Assembly (NCBI GenBank): GCA_030710605.1
Contig: CP092863.1
Span: forward strand, 62,456,508-62,520,507
Direction of reading: 5' to 3'
Length of the DNA: 64,000 bases
From: Cordylochernes scorpioides
Lineage: Eukaryota > Arthropoda > Arachnida > Pseudoscorpiones > Chernetidae
In this document: positions 23,074 to 33,248 of the stretch, one piece after another
How the letters are laid out: each line of letters begins with the position of its first letter
Position numbering within the stretch: the stretch's first letter is position 1
Made by a program: the position numbers and the translations under genes
Notes under the pieces: model-generated
Told to the model about the DNA's origin: nothing
Database searches by the model: none
The model's input: only the letters and a program-made list of their open reading frames with translations

Positions 23074-25181
23074 ATCCAATCACAAGTCCGCCACAACCAA
23101 TCGAATTACAAAACGATACACAAAGCCATCAACTCATGGAGAAAACATGGGAAAAAATGTGCAGATATCCCATTTTTCACTTAATACTTTATTTCTGTCT
23201 TCTGACTATGCCGTCTTCCCTTGCCCTATTTATCATAATAATCTACCTTGGACTATATACCCAACAGCACAAAGGCTGTACCAATTACAGGAGGCCATCT
23301 TCCATATAGGCAGTGCATTTTATGCATTTCTGACTCTTATATTGGAGAAAATAGAAGAAAACTTCCAGAGAACATTTAGGACGCCCCAACCGTCACCTAA
23401 TTAGGAACTTCCAGCGGGCGTTGAGACCTCCAGATCAATTACGGGAGGGGAGAACCGAATTAGAAATTCCCCCGCCTGGCCTCTCACTTCCGGCAATAAA
23501 AACGAGGTCACCTCTTAGCTCGGCGATTTACACAAGACGTCCGCCATTTTTAACTGTCACCAAATGCCATCCGCTCAACGTGGGAGCCATTTCAAAATGA
23601 GCTCACATCCCGATTCTTACATAAACACATTTAATTATATTAATATTATATTAATAAAAAAAATTAATTCTCAAAACACCTTCCAAATGAATTACCAACC
23701 AAATTAGATTCTTGTTCCAACCAACATTTCCAAACAATATTACATGTCACCCACATAAAGCAAGCATACAACCCTCACGACCAATACGCAAAATTCAGAT
23801 CTCAAGGTCAAATACGAACAAAAACACGCACATTACCACTTAAAGGATAGGATAAGAAAAAAATTAGGTAGTAAAGCCTTCGAACTTACGTATCTTCTGA
23901 AAGGAAGAAATAACCACTTTAGAAGGGTCGAGGACTCTCCTCGTACCCTGCTTTCAAAGATCCGATTCCGGTCACGCGACCTCCCGATAACGAAGTGGAT
24001 ATCGGGCGAGCATATCTTAAATGCCCTAGGAAACAGTATAAAAATACCTAGAACGCATTAAGGCTCGGGACAAATTAATATAATACACTCGGCCTTGAGA
24101 TCTTGAAAAAGAATTCAATTCCAAACACACTACAACAAATACAAATACAAACTTAAGGTTAACTAGATTCCCGTGTATCCTGTACACATAATATAACGCG
24201 CTTCTGGGAAGGATCATGATTTCACCTACAAGTCGCACAGGGACAAAAAATCTTTCGAGGGCAAATTAAAAAGGTCAGGATCCGCCGCGTTACCTAGATA
24301 CATAGGCATGTAACTTTTTATCACTAAGAGATTTGGCGAACCTCTCTAAATACACTTTTTTTTCCTCATCCCATTCATTTACTTTTTTTTAATTTTTGAA
24401 ATCAAAATTCTTAATCAAATATTTACCATTTAAATAACAGCCTTTTTTCAAATTTTGTTATAAACTAATTTTACCTCTCAACCACTCAACAAACCTTCTT
24501 TTTTCAACGAAAACTCATCTTGTTTTTTAATTTTTTTTAACGAAAACTCACTGGTTTTCTTTCAATTTTTTATATATTTTTATTTTATTTTGATTTCTCA
24601 AAAGCCCTAACAGAAAAATTCCCTCGAATTTGTTTCCCCATCTCGAGCTGAATTGTGTAGGCATATTTTTCTTTTTTTTACACTCAACAATGCATCAAAG
24701 CGCATTCTCTCTCTCTCTCTCTCACTTTGATTTCTTATAATTAAATTTTATTTTTGATTTCTCAAAAGCCCTAACAGAAAAATTCCCTCGATTTTGTTTT
24801 CCTCATCTCGAGCTAAATTGTGTAGGCATCTTTTTCTTTTTTTTTTCTTCACTCAACAATGCACCAAAGCGCATTCTCTCTCTCTCTCTCTCTCACTTTG
24901 ATTTCTTATAATTAAATTTTATTTGTGATTTCTCAAAACCCAAACAGAAAATTTCCTCGATTTAGTTTCCCCACCTCGAGTTGATTTATTTTATTTCTCT
25001 TCCTTATACTCAACAATTATTACACCAACACCATTCTCTTTTATCTTTTATGTCACATACGATACTTGTATATAGCCTCACAGTGCCCATAATTAATTTT
25101 TTCCCCACAAAATTACTTTTACTTTACAGAATTCCCTTCAGGATACCCCTTTTCGAATTCTTCACATGTAGAGGGCGCATC
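23074..25181 (+). other. 3' untranslated region of Gypsy copy 2
   Basis: About 2.1 kb lies between integrase and the 3' LTR. A 57-codon frame at 23136-23309 encodes two hydrophobic stretches (one contains LALFIIIIYLGLY). From about 24560 to 25060, a unit of roughly 170 bp repeats two to three times with CTCGAGCTGAATTG and CT-dinucleotide runs. A GTAGAGGGCGCATC tract sits directly before the LTR. The same 3' region appears in reverse at 62441-63350. Confidence 0.7.
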
Positions 25182-25846
25182 TGTCATAATTTGTATATAC
25201 CAAGATGTAACCCCACCACAATATATGCAATGTATCGTCCAAAAAGTTTTAATAAAGGTTAGGCCTCGCGAAAAAGAGAGAACAGCCATTACCAGGATTT
25301 CATCATCCAGGAAGTAAAGGTTATTACCCAGGAACTATAAAATAAGTTCAAAGACCTTCTTCTTCCTGGAGGATGGTAATCATGAAAAGCCAATGGAGGT
25401 ACCAATATCTAATCAGAGTTCAGCATGAAAAACTAACAGCCAACCAAATACAACCAGGTAGACGATCTCAACCAATGAGAGGCATGGAGAGTTAAAGAGG
25501 AAAATCTCGGACTCAAAGTTAGTCAGTAGGGAGCTCGACCTGACGAGGAGCAAGATGTGCTCAAGCCCTTCTCATCAAGGTAACCTCTATGTTCAGAATG
25601 TGATAGCCAAGTACTCCATTAGCCTCAAAACCTTCTCTCCCTTATTCGCGAGGTCCTATTTTCAACCCCATCTTGTGTTCCCTCTCGTTATTTCCCCTGT
25701 GAAAAACACTACCATTTCGACCAAACGACTGCGCCATCAACCACCACAAGTCACCAACCCTACAGTAGGTCAACAGGGTCTTACATAACAATCAACAATC
25801 AAAAAAGGGTCCAATCACAAATCAATTCGAAATTATTATATATATT
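25182..25846 (+). repeat. 3' LTR of Gypsy copy 2
   Basis: It begins TGTCATAATTTG, with AATAAA at 25251-25256. It matches the 5' LTR to 25817; a shared AAATTATTA suggests the true end may be near 25846, followed by TATAT. Confidence 0.85.
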
Positions 25847-27390
25847 TTCAGCAATAGAATTATACTCAGATATCACCTATACATTATTAATGTGGCTTTG
25901 TTATTATAACCCTTTGCATGTTTACCTAGCTAGATTTCGAATAGTTACTTATCACTGGGGAATACATTTCCTATACTTTAAAAATAATGCAATATTGTAT
26001 CTTAATATTTTTGCTACAAAGGGCAAAGTTACTCTAAATCGCGCCCCTTCTTAAAAAATTATTATATTCCCGAAAAATTTTTTGCTGCTTATTCATAATA
26101 CTCAATAAAATGTCATCCATATTCTTGCTTCGAAACAGGGTAATCATTGATGACACTAAATGTTACGACTACTAGAATAGTGAACTTTATTTTATGCAAT
26201 TATAGTTGTAATTTAAAAGCTAAGAGAAAAAGTATGTAAATTTCTTCATTGTATAAATTAGTATGTAAATTTCCTTGATGTATAAATTGACCGTGCTTCT
26301 CAATAAAAAAAAAAGTTCTGGTTAAGTTTTTGGACGTTTGGTAGTCGTTCTTAAAGCCTCTTCCTTTGGTGTTGCGGGGCTGGTCAAGTTGCTGGACTAA
26401 AACACTAGCTCGTCTCTCAAGGTAAAGAGAGACAGCAATCTATATTGAGAAGAAGACCCACAATACTAAATATGGTAACAATATTGAAACATAAAAGGTA
26501 AAAGCAACTGAGATCCATGAAGAAAATGGGGGGACGATGAAAAATAAAGTAAAAGCATTATTATTTACTAAATATAATAAACCAATAAAATCAAGATAGT
26601 TTTGGAGCAATAATTGCCATACTATCCATGTTTATAACAGGATTGGCAATATCTGTACTAATTTCAGCCTCTTTGCTCATCATGGAGGGGGAGTTGACAG
26701 CTCTGATATTTTATTCCATCTTCACTGTTAGAATGGCTTTAAATTTATTTTATTTTTGAAAATTAATACAAACGATTTTAGTTAAATGAAAATAGTTTAT
26801 CAAAAATTAAAAGAACAAAACAAAAGAGATACAACTCATACCTTAGAGATTTTCATGTTATAAATTTTACAATAGTGTGACAAGATATATATTCTAAAAC
26901 ATTCAAAAAAATAATTATTAATTAATATTTCATAAAATATTTGAGTCTAAAATGAATTCATATATTTAACACTAACAAGGTTTCAGTAAAACTGCCCTCA
27001 ATACAAATGAAACATTTCGAACTTTGTTTCTGACGATCAGATGCAGGCGAAGAAATAAATTTGTTTGTGGAAGCACAAGCCACTCACCAATTTCCAGTCA
27101 ATGGATTAGCTGAAGACAGCATCAGGAATGACAAGGTACAGATCATATAGTCCGGTTGAGTTGATGAAGTCCTTGGACTTGGCCAGAACATCCATGTCAC
27201 CACTAGGTTAGCATATATAAGTACTCAAATATAAGAACACATCTAGGAAGATGTCTAAGAAAAGGCCCCATATATTCTGGTTAGAAAGTTCGCATTACAA
27301 AGAAAATTGCCACAATAGGACCCTTTGCCTTGAAAAAGGCAAGAGTGTGCTTCTCCCTGATATATTGGAATAATTTCGTTATAGATACAA
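25847..27390. other. AT-rich stretch without recognised gene
   Basis: No motif-bearing reading frames. A short direct duplication (TATGTAAATTTC...TGTATAAATT) lies at 26234-26290. Confidence 0.5.
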
Positions 27391-27807
27391 TTGTGTCTCT
27401 TTTATTTACATTGTTTTACTTTCAAATATTTAAAACTATTCCATTTTGAGAACTCAACTGTCAGCAAATGCTTTCAATTAGAATTGAGTGTTATGGGGCG
27501 CCTCATCCAACATTGCATTTATGCTCTCTCTCAAGAAGCAATATCAAGGCTGGTGATATCTGAAGAGGATAAACATTCTCTTTAAGCCTGGAGCTCCCCG
27601 GCGTTAGAAAACTGGTTTGCAGTGAGGAGTTATTATATCAAAATAAATAAAGAAATAGTGGTCAATGGACTGCTGGAATATGAGAAATTCGATTCTACAA
27701 TATTTATATTAGATATGTGTGAGAGAGACACTATCAAAATTATAAAAGTGAAGAAATGTTTATTCCATTATGACAATTTTAGTAGAGAGCATACTATAAT
27801 AGAATAA
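27391..27807 (+). other. Two short open stretches of unknown nature
   Basis: Open stretches of 64 and 61 codons (27391-27585 and 27622-27807) follow one another in different positions without a shared frame. Neither shows a domain, signal peptide or element motif I recognise. They could be decayed element remains or chance. I list them only because nothing else explains this interval. Confidence 0.15.
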
Positions 27808-28091
27808 ATTGTTCATCCTGGCCCTTCTATCTTTATCAATTTTTCGAGTTTAGTTATGTGTATGGGTGTAATAACTTTATATATTTTTTTTATTTGGCAT
27901 AATTTCCACACCACCCACCGGAGGTACTGCCGTTGGCGCGTTACCCTTTGTTTATAGTGGCGGGTTCCCCAGTAGGCCTATACCACTCTTCTAACAGAGC
28001 TCCAACATCGGGTCGCCTCCACCCTCTTTTAGAGATTACTCGGCCGAGTCCGATTAAATCAGCCCTGCCAGGCTCCTAGACATCCTACCTA
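27808..28091. other. Short GC-richer pocket
   Basis: 27900-28090 is clearly less AT-rich than its surroundings. I see no coding frame or element ends. The SINE inserted at its right edge. Confidence 0.4.
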
Positions 28092-28109
28092 GAGTAGAAT
28101 TATTATTTT

Positions 28110-28399
28110 TTTTTTTTGCTTATCCCTAGTACACATGGTACAGGCCATGATAATCATGGTGGGTAGTTAGCGACTGCTTTTTACTGTAAGCGCACCACAT
28201 GTCTACACATGTGAAAAGCAGCTCGACTTTGCAGAGCCCCGTTTGATTACTTGCACTCGCTGGTGGGGTTGGACTTTTGCAAGAATCGGGGGCCATTGGA
28301 GCACTTTTTTTTAACAGAAAAAATTGTCTAATGCGGGAATTGAACCCGGGTCGTAGTGGTCAAAATCAAACGGTTTAACCAGCCTTCCATCGACCCCCC
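28110..28399 (-). mobile_element. tRNA-derived SINE, copy 2, with target duplication
   Basis: A perfect 18-bp direct repeat, GAGTAGAATTATTATTTT, flanks it (28092-28109 and 28400-28417). On the minus strand it has a GGTTCAATTCC B box in a T-arm context near 28340 and a terminal A-run (T-run at 28110-28117). It aligns with 8004-8296 from end to end. The target duplication and A-tail indicate LINE-driven retroposition. Confidence 0.85.
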
Positions 28400-28526
28400 G
28401 AGTAGAATTATTATTTTCTAAAGTGGCCATTGTTGGAGCGGGGTGACCCAGGAAACCCATTTTTTTTAAATATGACTAATATATAGATTTTGAATATTTT
28501 CAGAATTTATAATTAGAGAAATATAT

Positions 28527-28996
28527 TGTTGCGTGCTCGACCTTTCGCAACGCTTCCTTACCGTGGCTGACCCTTTGCACCGTTTGCCTTTTCCTACTCT
28601 ACCAGATGGGAGCCACGCCAACACGTGTAACTCTCCTAACCTCTGGCAGTATCCGTCAGCCTTACCACGGGTGGGGGGACAGTCAGGACTGACCAGAGGC
28701 GCAGCGATGTGTTGTCGGAAAGAGAGTCACGACCGCACAACGCCGAAGAACAAGAGCAATTTATTAAAACACTTTATCTACATTATACATGGTCGCAATA
28801 TCACATAACAAGTACTTTACATAATACAGGTGGCAGGATGAGGCTGGAGGAGGAATCATGCACAGAACCATTTATTACAGGGGATGGCGAAGGAACAGTA
28901 CCAACAACAGAGTCAGAGCAGAGAAACGCCGCATAAATCCATGGCGCCATCTATTGGCCACTTTTAGAACTATTTTCTAACGCCATGCATGCCACA
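28527..28996 (-). repeat. 3' LTR (transcript on minus strand)
   Basis: 470 bp, TGTTGCG...GCCACA. Differences from the other LTR include GGGTGGGG against GGTTGGGG near 28670 and CGCCGAAG against CGCCTAAG near 28742. A 91-codon open stretch inside both LTRs on the plus strand is antisense and not a gene. Confidence 0.93.
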
Positions 28997-29015
28997 CTGC
29001 CCCCCAATCAAACCT
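28997..29015 (-). other. Polypurine tract
   Basis: The minus strand reads TTGATTGGGGGGCAG directly before the 3' LTR, the expected place for plus-strand DNA priming. Confidence 0.7.
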
Positions 29016-29187
29016 GATCGTCCCGATCAGGTCCACTCTGATTGCTCTCCCTGGAAGATTGCCAACCGGCTCAAATGGACGACCCTTGGTTCTGCATCAT
29101 CATTCAACTATTTCTTTTTCCTCTGGATCCTTGAGGTATGGGGCACTTAACTAAAATCGTCTCCAACGATTTTCTGCCCAAAAACCA

Positions 29188-30352
29188 TCAGTTGTCCATC
29201 TTCTTTTTCCAAATAAATCCGAGGTAGTCCCAATCATTGCTCTTAATGGCCATCAACCGGAAGTATCTTCTCAGGTCGGCCAAAACTCCGTACTTATTTC
29301 TCCGAAGCTCTATCCCTATCTCAGACATTCTCTTCAGTAGATTGGGTATCTTTTTTAAATATCGTCTCAAGGAGAGTCCGCTGTGTCTTCGACTGGAAGC
29401 GTCGTCAAATACTGGCCGTATAGGCGTAGCCCCGGACTCACACCCAAATACAGGGCGATCAGGCAACAAGTATCCCTTTCCTGCATCTAGCTTTTCTTCT
29501 TCCTTTGGATCAGTACACCGTTCCACATCCAGCCCTCCTTCCACCCTTGACTCTGTACAATGTACCTCATCTATATTTTTCGCTTCATTTGCATCATGAT
29601 CTTTTCCATTGTAATGTTCTGACTGCCTGTGTTCATCCCCCAGCCGCATGGACATCTTGACCTTCTTGTCCAGCTTCCTGTTGGCCTTGGCGAGAGCTTG
29701 TCTCTCCTTGCCCTCCGCCTCCAGCTGTTCCTCCAGCTGCATGGACATCTCCTTGACCTTGTCCAGCTTCCTGTTGGCCTTGGCGAGAGCTTGTCTCTCC
29801 TTGCCCTCCGCCTCCAGCTGTTCCTCCAGCTGGCAGGTCTGGCTCTCTAGGCCGGCAATGGTGGCCTTGGTACGGGCTCTCTGAGAGGTCTCCCGCTCTT
29901 GCAGCTTGGCCCGCAGCTCCTTGCCCTGTCTCTCCAGCAGGGACCCGGCGTTCTCCAGCTTCTGGCAGGAGCCTCTCTCTGCTGCCACCTCTGTGGTGAG
30001 AAGGTCCACGGAGCTCTGGGCGCGATGGGCCCTCTCCGCCAGCCCCTCCGCCTCCAGCTGTTCCTCCAGCTGGCAGGTCTGGCTCTCTAGGCTGGCAATG
30101 GTGGCCTTGGTACGGGCTCTCTGAGAGGTCTCCCGCTCTTGCAGCTTGGCCCGCAGCTCCTTGCCCTGTCTCTCCAGTAGGGACCCGGCGTTCTCCAGCT
30201 TCTGGCAGGAGGCTCTCTCTGCTGCCACCTCTGTGGTGAGCAGGTCCACGGAACTCTGGGCGCGATGGGCCCTCTCCGCCAGCCCCTCCGCCTCCAGCTG
30301 TTCCTCCAGCTGGCAGGTCTGGCTCTCTAGGCTGGCAATGGTGGCCTTGGTA
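29188..30352 (-). pseudogene. Retrotransposon-borne myosin II tail, second part
   Basis: This continues 30353-31205 after a one-base deletion: GGTACAGCTC at about 30353 where the sister units have GGTACGGGCTC. It carries two further copies of the 80-residue coiled-coil unit and a duplicated LEEQLEAEGKERQALAKANR segment of about 30 residues. EHRQSEHYNGKDHDANEA follows. These are colinear with the non-muscle myosin II heavy-chain tail, which reads LEEQL..ETKERQA and later DERRNAEQYKDQADKA. The last 60 residues (ADLRRYFRLMAIKSNDWDYLGF) instead resemble the fingers of a Gypsy-type RT, a likely remnant of the parental pol. The frame ends at TAA about 29188. Confidence 0.75.
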
Positions 30353-30550
30353 CAGCTCTCTGAGAGGTCTCCCGCTCTTGCAGCTTGGCCCGCAGCTCCT
30401 TGCCCTGTCCCTCCAGCAGGGACCCGGCGTTCTCCAGCTTCCGGCAGTAGGCTCTCTCTGCTGCCACCTCTGTGGTGAGCAGGTCCACGGAGCTCTGGGC
30501 GCGATGGGGCCTCTCCGCCAGCCCCTCCGCCTCCAGCTGTTCCTCCAGCT
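29830..30550 (-). repeat. Three tandem 240-bp (80-codon) units in the captured segment
   Basis: The units repeat at a spacing of 240 bp (for example GGCAGGTCTGGCTCTCTAGG near 29831, 30071 and 30311) and are almost identical. A shorter repeat of about 93 bp lies at 29645-29825. In the protein this multiplies the segment containing LLTTEVAAER and GKELRAKLQE. Confidence 0.9.
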
Positions 30551-31205
30551 TCTCCTCTTCCAGCTGGTGGATCCGGGTCTCCAGCCTGCGCTCGTCATTC
30601 TGGAGCATGGTCACATGACTAGCCTTGCTGTTGGCCTCTTCTGCCAGGTCGTCTCTCTCTGCCTCTGCGCTGCGTCTCGCACGCTCTGGTGTGCTCGGTT
30701 CCTCCTGCAGGGCAATCACCTCGGACTCCAGGCTCTTGATCCTCTTGTCCACATCCCTGTGCTGGCCCTGTGCTTCCACCCCTATCCCCGACAGCATTTT
30801 GGCCCATTTCTCCCATCTTTCCTCTCTTCGCCTCAGCTTCTCTTCCTTTTCTTGTTCTCGTCTCCGCTCTACCTCCTCCTTTTCACGCTTCAGCTTCTCT
30901 TCCTTTTCTTGTTCTCGTCTCCGTTCTTCCTCCTCCTTTTCACGCTTCAGCTTCTCCTTTTCTTCTCTTCGCTTCAGCTTCTCTTCCTTTTCTCGTTCTC
31001 GTCTCCGCTCTCTCTCCTCCTTTTCACGCTTCAGCTTCTCCTCTTCCTCTTTTCTTCGCCTCAGCTTCTCTTCCCTTTCTTGTTCTCGTCTCCGTTCTTC
31101 CTCCTCCTTTTCCTGTTCTCGTCTCCGTTCTTTCTCCTCCTTTTCTTGTTCTCTTTCTTGCCTCCAAAGGCTCATGAACTTCTTCAAAAGTTCTTCTGAG
31201 GCCAT
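30353..31205 (-). CDS. Retrotransposon-borne gag-like N-terminus fused to myosin II tail, first part
   Basis: I choose the ATG at 31205 (MASEELLKKFMSLWRQ) rather than 31274 because it follows the leader and begins a gag-like amphipathic segment. Residues about 15-135 are almost entirely Glu, Lys and Arg in short repeats. Next comes SLESEVIALQEE with ERARRSAEAERDDLAEE and ERRLETRIHQLEEE, matching the non-muscle myosin II tail near its C-terminal third in order and spacing. AERAYCRKLENAGSLLE and GKELRAKLQE follow. In myosin this region forms the rod that packs into filaments. A one-base deletion near 30353 ends the frame. No myosin motor is present. Confidence 0.75.
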
Positions 31206-31316
31206 TTTCTGTCCTCTGGTCTCCACAGGTATACAACCAAGGCGGCAACTATCTGGTTCCCTCCAGAGCCTCAAACCCGACTCTCCACCAGATACTGCCG
31301 GTCAGTCCACTAGTAA

Positions 31317-31336
31317 GGATCCCACTTCTGACACCA
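31317..31336 (-). other. Primer binding site, tRNA-Leu type
   Basis: The minus strand reads TGGTGTCAGAAGTGGGAT one base after the 5' LTR. This is complementary to a tRNA-Leu 3' end (…CACTTCTGACACCA). Confidence 0.88.
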
Positions 31337-31337
31337 G

Positions 31338-31807
31338 TGTTGCGTGCTCGACCTTTCGCAACGCTTCCTTACCGTGGCTGACCCTTTGCACCGTTTGCCT
31401 TTTCCTACTCTACCAGATGGGAGCCACGCCAACACGTGTAACTCTCCTAACCTCTGGCAGTATCCGTCAGCCTTACCACGGTTGGGGGGACAATCAGGAC
31501 TGACCAGAGGCGCAGCGATGTGTTGTCGGAAAGAGAGTCACGACCGCACAACGCCTAAGAACAAGAGCAATTTATTAAAACACTTTATCTACATTATACA
31601 TGGTCGCAATATCACATAACAAGTACTTTACATAATACAGGTGGCAGGATGAGGCTGGAGGAGGAATCATGCACAGAACCATTTATTACAGGGGATGGCG
31701 AAGGAACAGGACCAACAACAGAGTCAGAGCAGAGAAACGCCGCATAAATCCATGGCGCCATCTATTGGCCACTTTTAGAACTATTTTCTAACGCCATGCA
31801 TGCCACA
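31338..31807 (-). repeat. 5' LTR (transcript on minus strand)
   Basis: 470 bp, nearly identical to 28527-28996, followed by the ATAT duplication at 31808-31811. The high identity between LTRs indicates a recent insertion. Confidence 0.93.
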
Positions 31808-31811
31808 ATAT

Positions 31812-32400
31812 TTTTCTCAAGAAATAAACTTTGAATAATAATAGATGATCATTTTTTTATATCTATTATTCTGAATATTTTTTATATGATGTTTCAATAA
31901 AATTCACACAAATGAATAAAGACTATCGAACATCAACGCCTTCACATAGGAAATTAGAAGGTGTACATCGTTTTACCATTCATCACTTATCTTCATTCTT
32001 TCTTAACTTTTTCTTAACATCCCAAAAAGGTTTTCTAACATTGATAAAAATTTCGATATTTCATATTGAATCGCAAAGCTACCATTTACTGAATATACCC
32101 GTTTTGAGAATTGTAATTCAAATTTTAATCATACAAGTAATTAATACATGGTGCTTTTATCATTTCCAAGACTGCTTAAAAAATAAAAATTAAAAATAAA
32201 GTTATAAAAATATATTTATACACAGTAAAATATAGTATATTTAAACACAACTGACTGAAAGTACGGGTCTCATGATAACGCGTCGATGTAAAATGAAGCA
32301 AATCAACCTTCTTATATTGTTCTTATTTCTAGTTTTCTAAATGGCCATTTTCAAATAGCGTATAATCTGTAATAGGCTTTATTATAAATTGAAAAGTGCT
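31812..32400. other. AT-rich stretch without recognised gene
   Basis: A 93-codon open stretch at 31912-32193 is hydrophobic and low in complexity, with no motif recognised. Confidence 0.45.
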
Positions 32401-32404
32401 AGTA

Positions 32405-32500
32405 AGATGTATAAATTGATTGAAGACGCTTTTGGTAGTAAAAATATTCTGCTACATTCATTCAAGAACTTTTGAATGGTTTTCATACTTCCAAAAAGTC
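32405..32500 (+). pseudogene. Mariner transposase N-terminal scrap
   Basis: Read across stops and frames on the plus strand, the stretch retains EDAFG followed by a RTFEWFSYFQKVR-like segment, the second helix-turn-helix of mariner transposases (S-x-x-x-x-FEW-x-x-RF). It resembles the fragment at 32630-32828 on the other strand, so two mariner N-termini lie head to head within 400 bp. Too decayed to place in a family. Confidence 0.5.
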
Positions 32501-32624
32501 AGAAATGTTTTATCATACTTTCTTTCTAGCCTCCTTTGTTCCTCCTTTAGAATCGTGGAACAAATTTTGAAGATGTCAGGATTATGTCAAAATCTGTGTT
32601 TTTACTATAAGATAGCCCTGTCTG

Positions 32625-32828
32625 TCAAGATAAGCCTCTAATAGAAATTCTTCTGTTAGCTTCGATTAATTCCTTTATTTTGAGCGTGTTTTCCTCACAA
32701 TATATTGTTCTTGGGCACCCAGTATGTTGATCATTGTTTACCACTTTCCGTACTTTTTGGAAGCGTGAGAACCATTCAAAGGTTTTTGAACGAGATAAAG
32801 CAACATTGTCGAAAGCTTCTCTAATCAA
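32625..32828 (-). pseudogene. Mariner transposase N-terminal fragment
   Basis: The 67-codon stretch encodes AFDNVALSRSKTFEWFSRFQ, then GCPRTIYCEENTLKIKELI and RRISIRGLS. This is the paired-type helix-turn-helix region of a mariner transposase: the FEW block, a GRP-like linker here GCPR, and the R-x-x-x-x-R-x-L-x block. It is a different lineage from the copy at 5347. No catalytic region or terminal repeat accompanies it. Confidence 0.7.
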
Positions 32829-33104
32829 TTCATGAATCTCAGTTGCACTTTTTTTCCAATTAAATACAAAACTTGAAGCAGATTCTCTGTTCTTCGAAAA
32901 CAGCCATTTTATAAATAAAAATACAAATGAACAAGAAAGTTGCTATGTTATTTTTAGATGGGCACGTGAACCATGAGACTCTGCTCTTAGTCAGGTGTGG
33001 TCAAATGTCCAGTAATAACTCTGTATAAAAATATTTTCACTATTTTTTTTTTAATTTCGAATTTTTGACCAATTATGGTAATTAATGAACGCACCTTGTT
33101 ATTA

Positions 33105-33245
33105 CACTGATAGACAAAACTTAAGGAAGTTGTACCTTATAGCATATATTTATCGGGATTCAGAAAATAACCCTGAGAGATATTTTCTGAATCCCGATAT
33201 ATATATGCTATAAGGTACAACTTCCTTAAGTTTTGTCTATCAGTG
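33105..33245. mobile_element. Palindromic MITE, 141 bp
   Basis: Arms of about 65 bases (starting CACTGATAGACAAAAC) are complementary around a spacer of about 11 bases. TTA flanks both sides (33102-33104, 33246-33248), which includes a TA target. The Tc1/mariner superfamily is likely but not proven. Confidence 0.8.
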
Positions 33246-33248
33246 TTA

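Larger units (their letters stand above)
17982..25846 (+). mobile_element. Gypsy-type LTR retrotransposon, copy 2, nearly complete
   Basis: The order is LTR, LTR-adjacent motif, gag, protease, RT, RNase H, integrase, long 3' untranslated region, polypurine-like tract, LTR. The 636-bp LTR cores (17982-18617 and 25182-25817) have equal length and differ at scattered sites. If the LTR extends to the shared AAATTATTA, the element is flanked by TATAT on both sides. The element has at least one gag frameshift and multiple pol breaks, so it is dead as read. Confidence 0.9.
28527..31807 (-). mobile_element. Non-autonomous LTR retrotransposon carrying a myosin II tail segment
   Basis: Two 470-bp LTRs (28527-28996, 31338-31807) differ at only a handful of positions. 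Flanking ATAT duplications are at 28523-28526 and 31808-31811. A tRNA-Leu-type primer site and a G-rich tract place the transcript on the minus strand. The interior has no protease, integrase or complete RT. Instead it holds a coiled-coil reading frame in sense orientation. Mobilisation would need proteins from a full-length Gypsy/Mag relative (inference). Confidence 0.92.

Noticed and set aside
28533..28808. 91-codon plus-strand frame duplicated at 31344-31619
   Set aside because: It lies inside both LTRs and opposite to the transcript direction. It is duplicated only because the LTRs are.
29633..30598. 321-codon minus-strand frame rich in Gly, Pro and Arg
   Set aside because: It is the out-of-frame shadow of the coiled-coil frame in GC-rich repeats.
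30378..31503. Plus-strand open frames of 273 and 292 codons rich in Leu, Ser and Phe
   Set aside because: They are antisense to the Glu/Lys/Arg-rich coiled-coil frame. CTC/TTC-rich complement gives such frames automatically.
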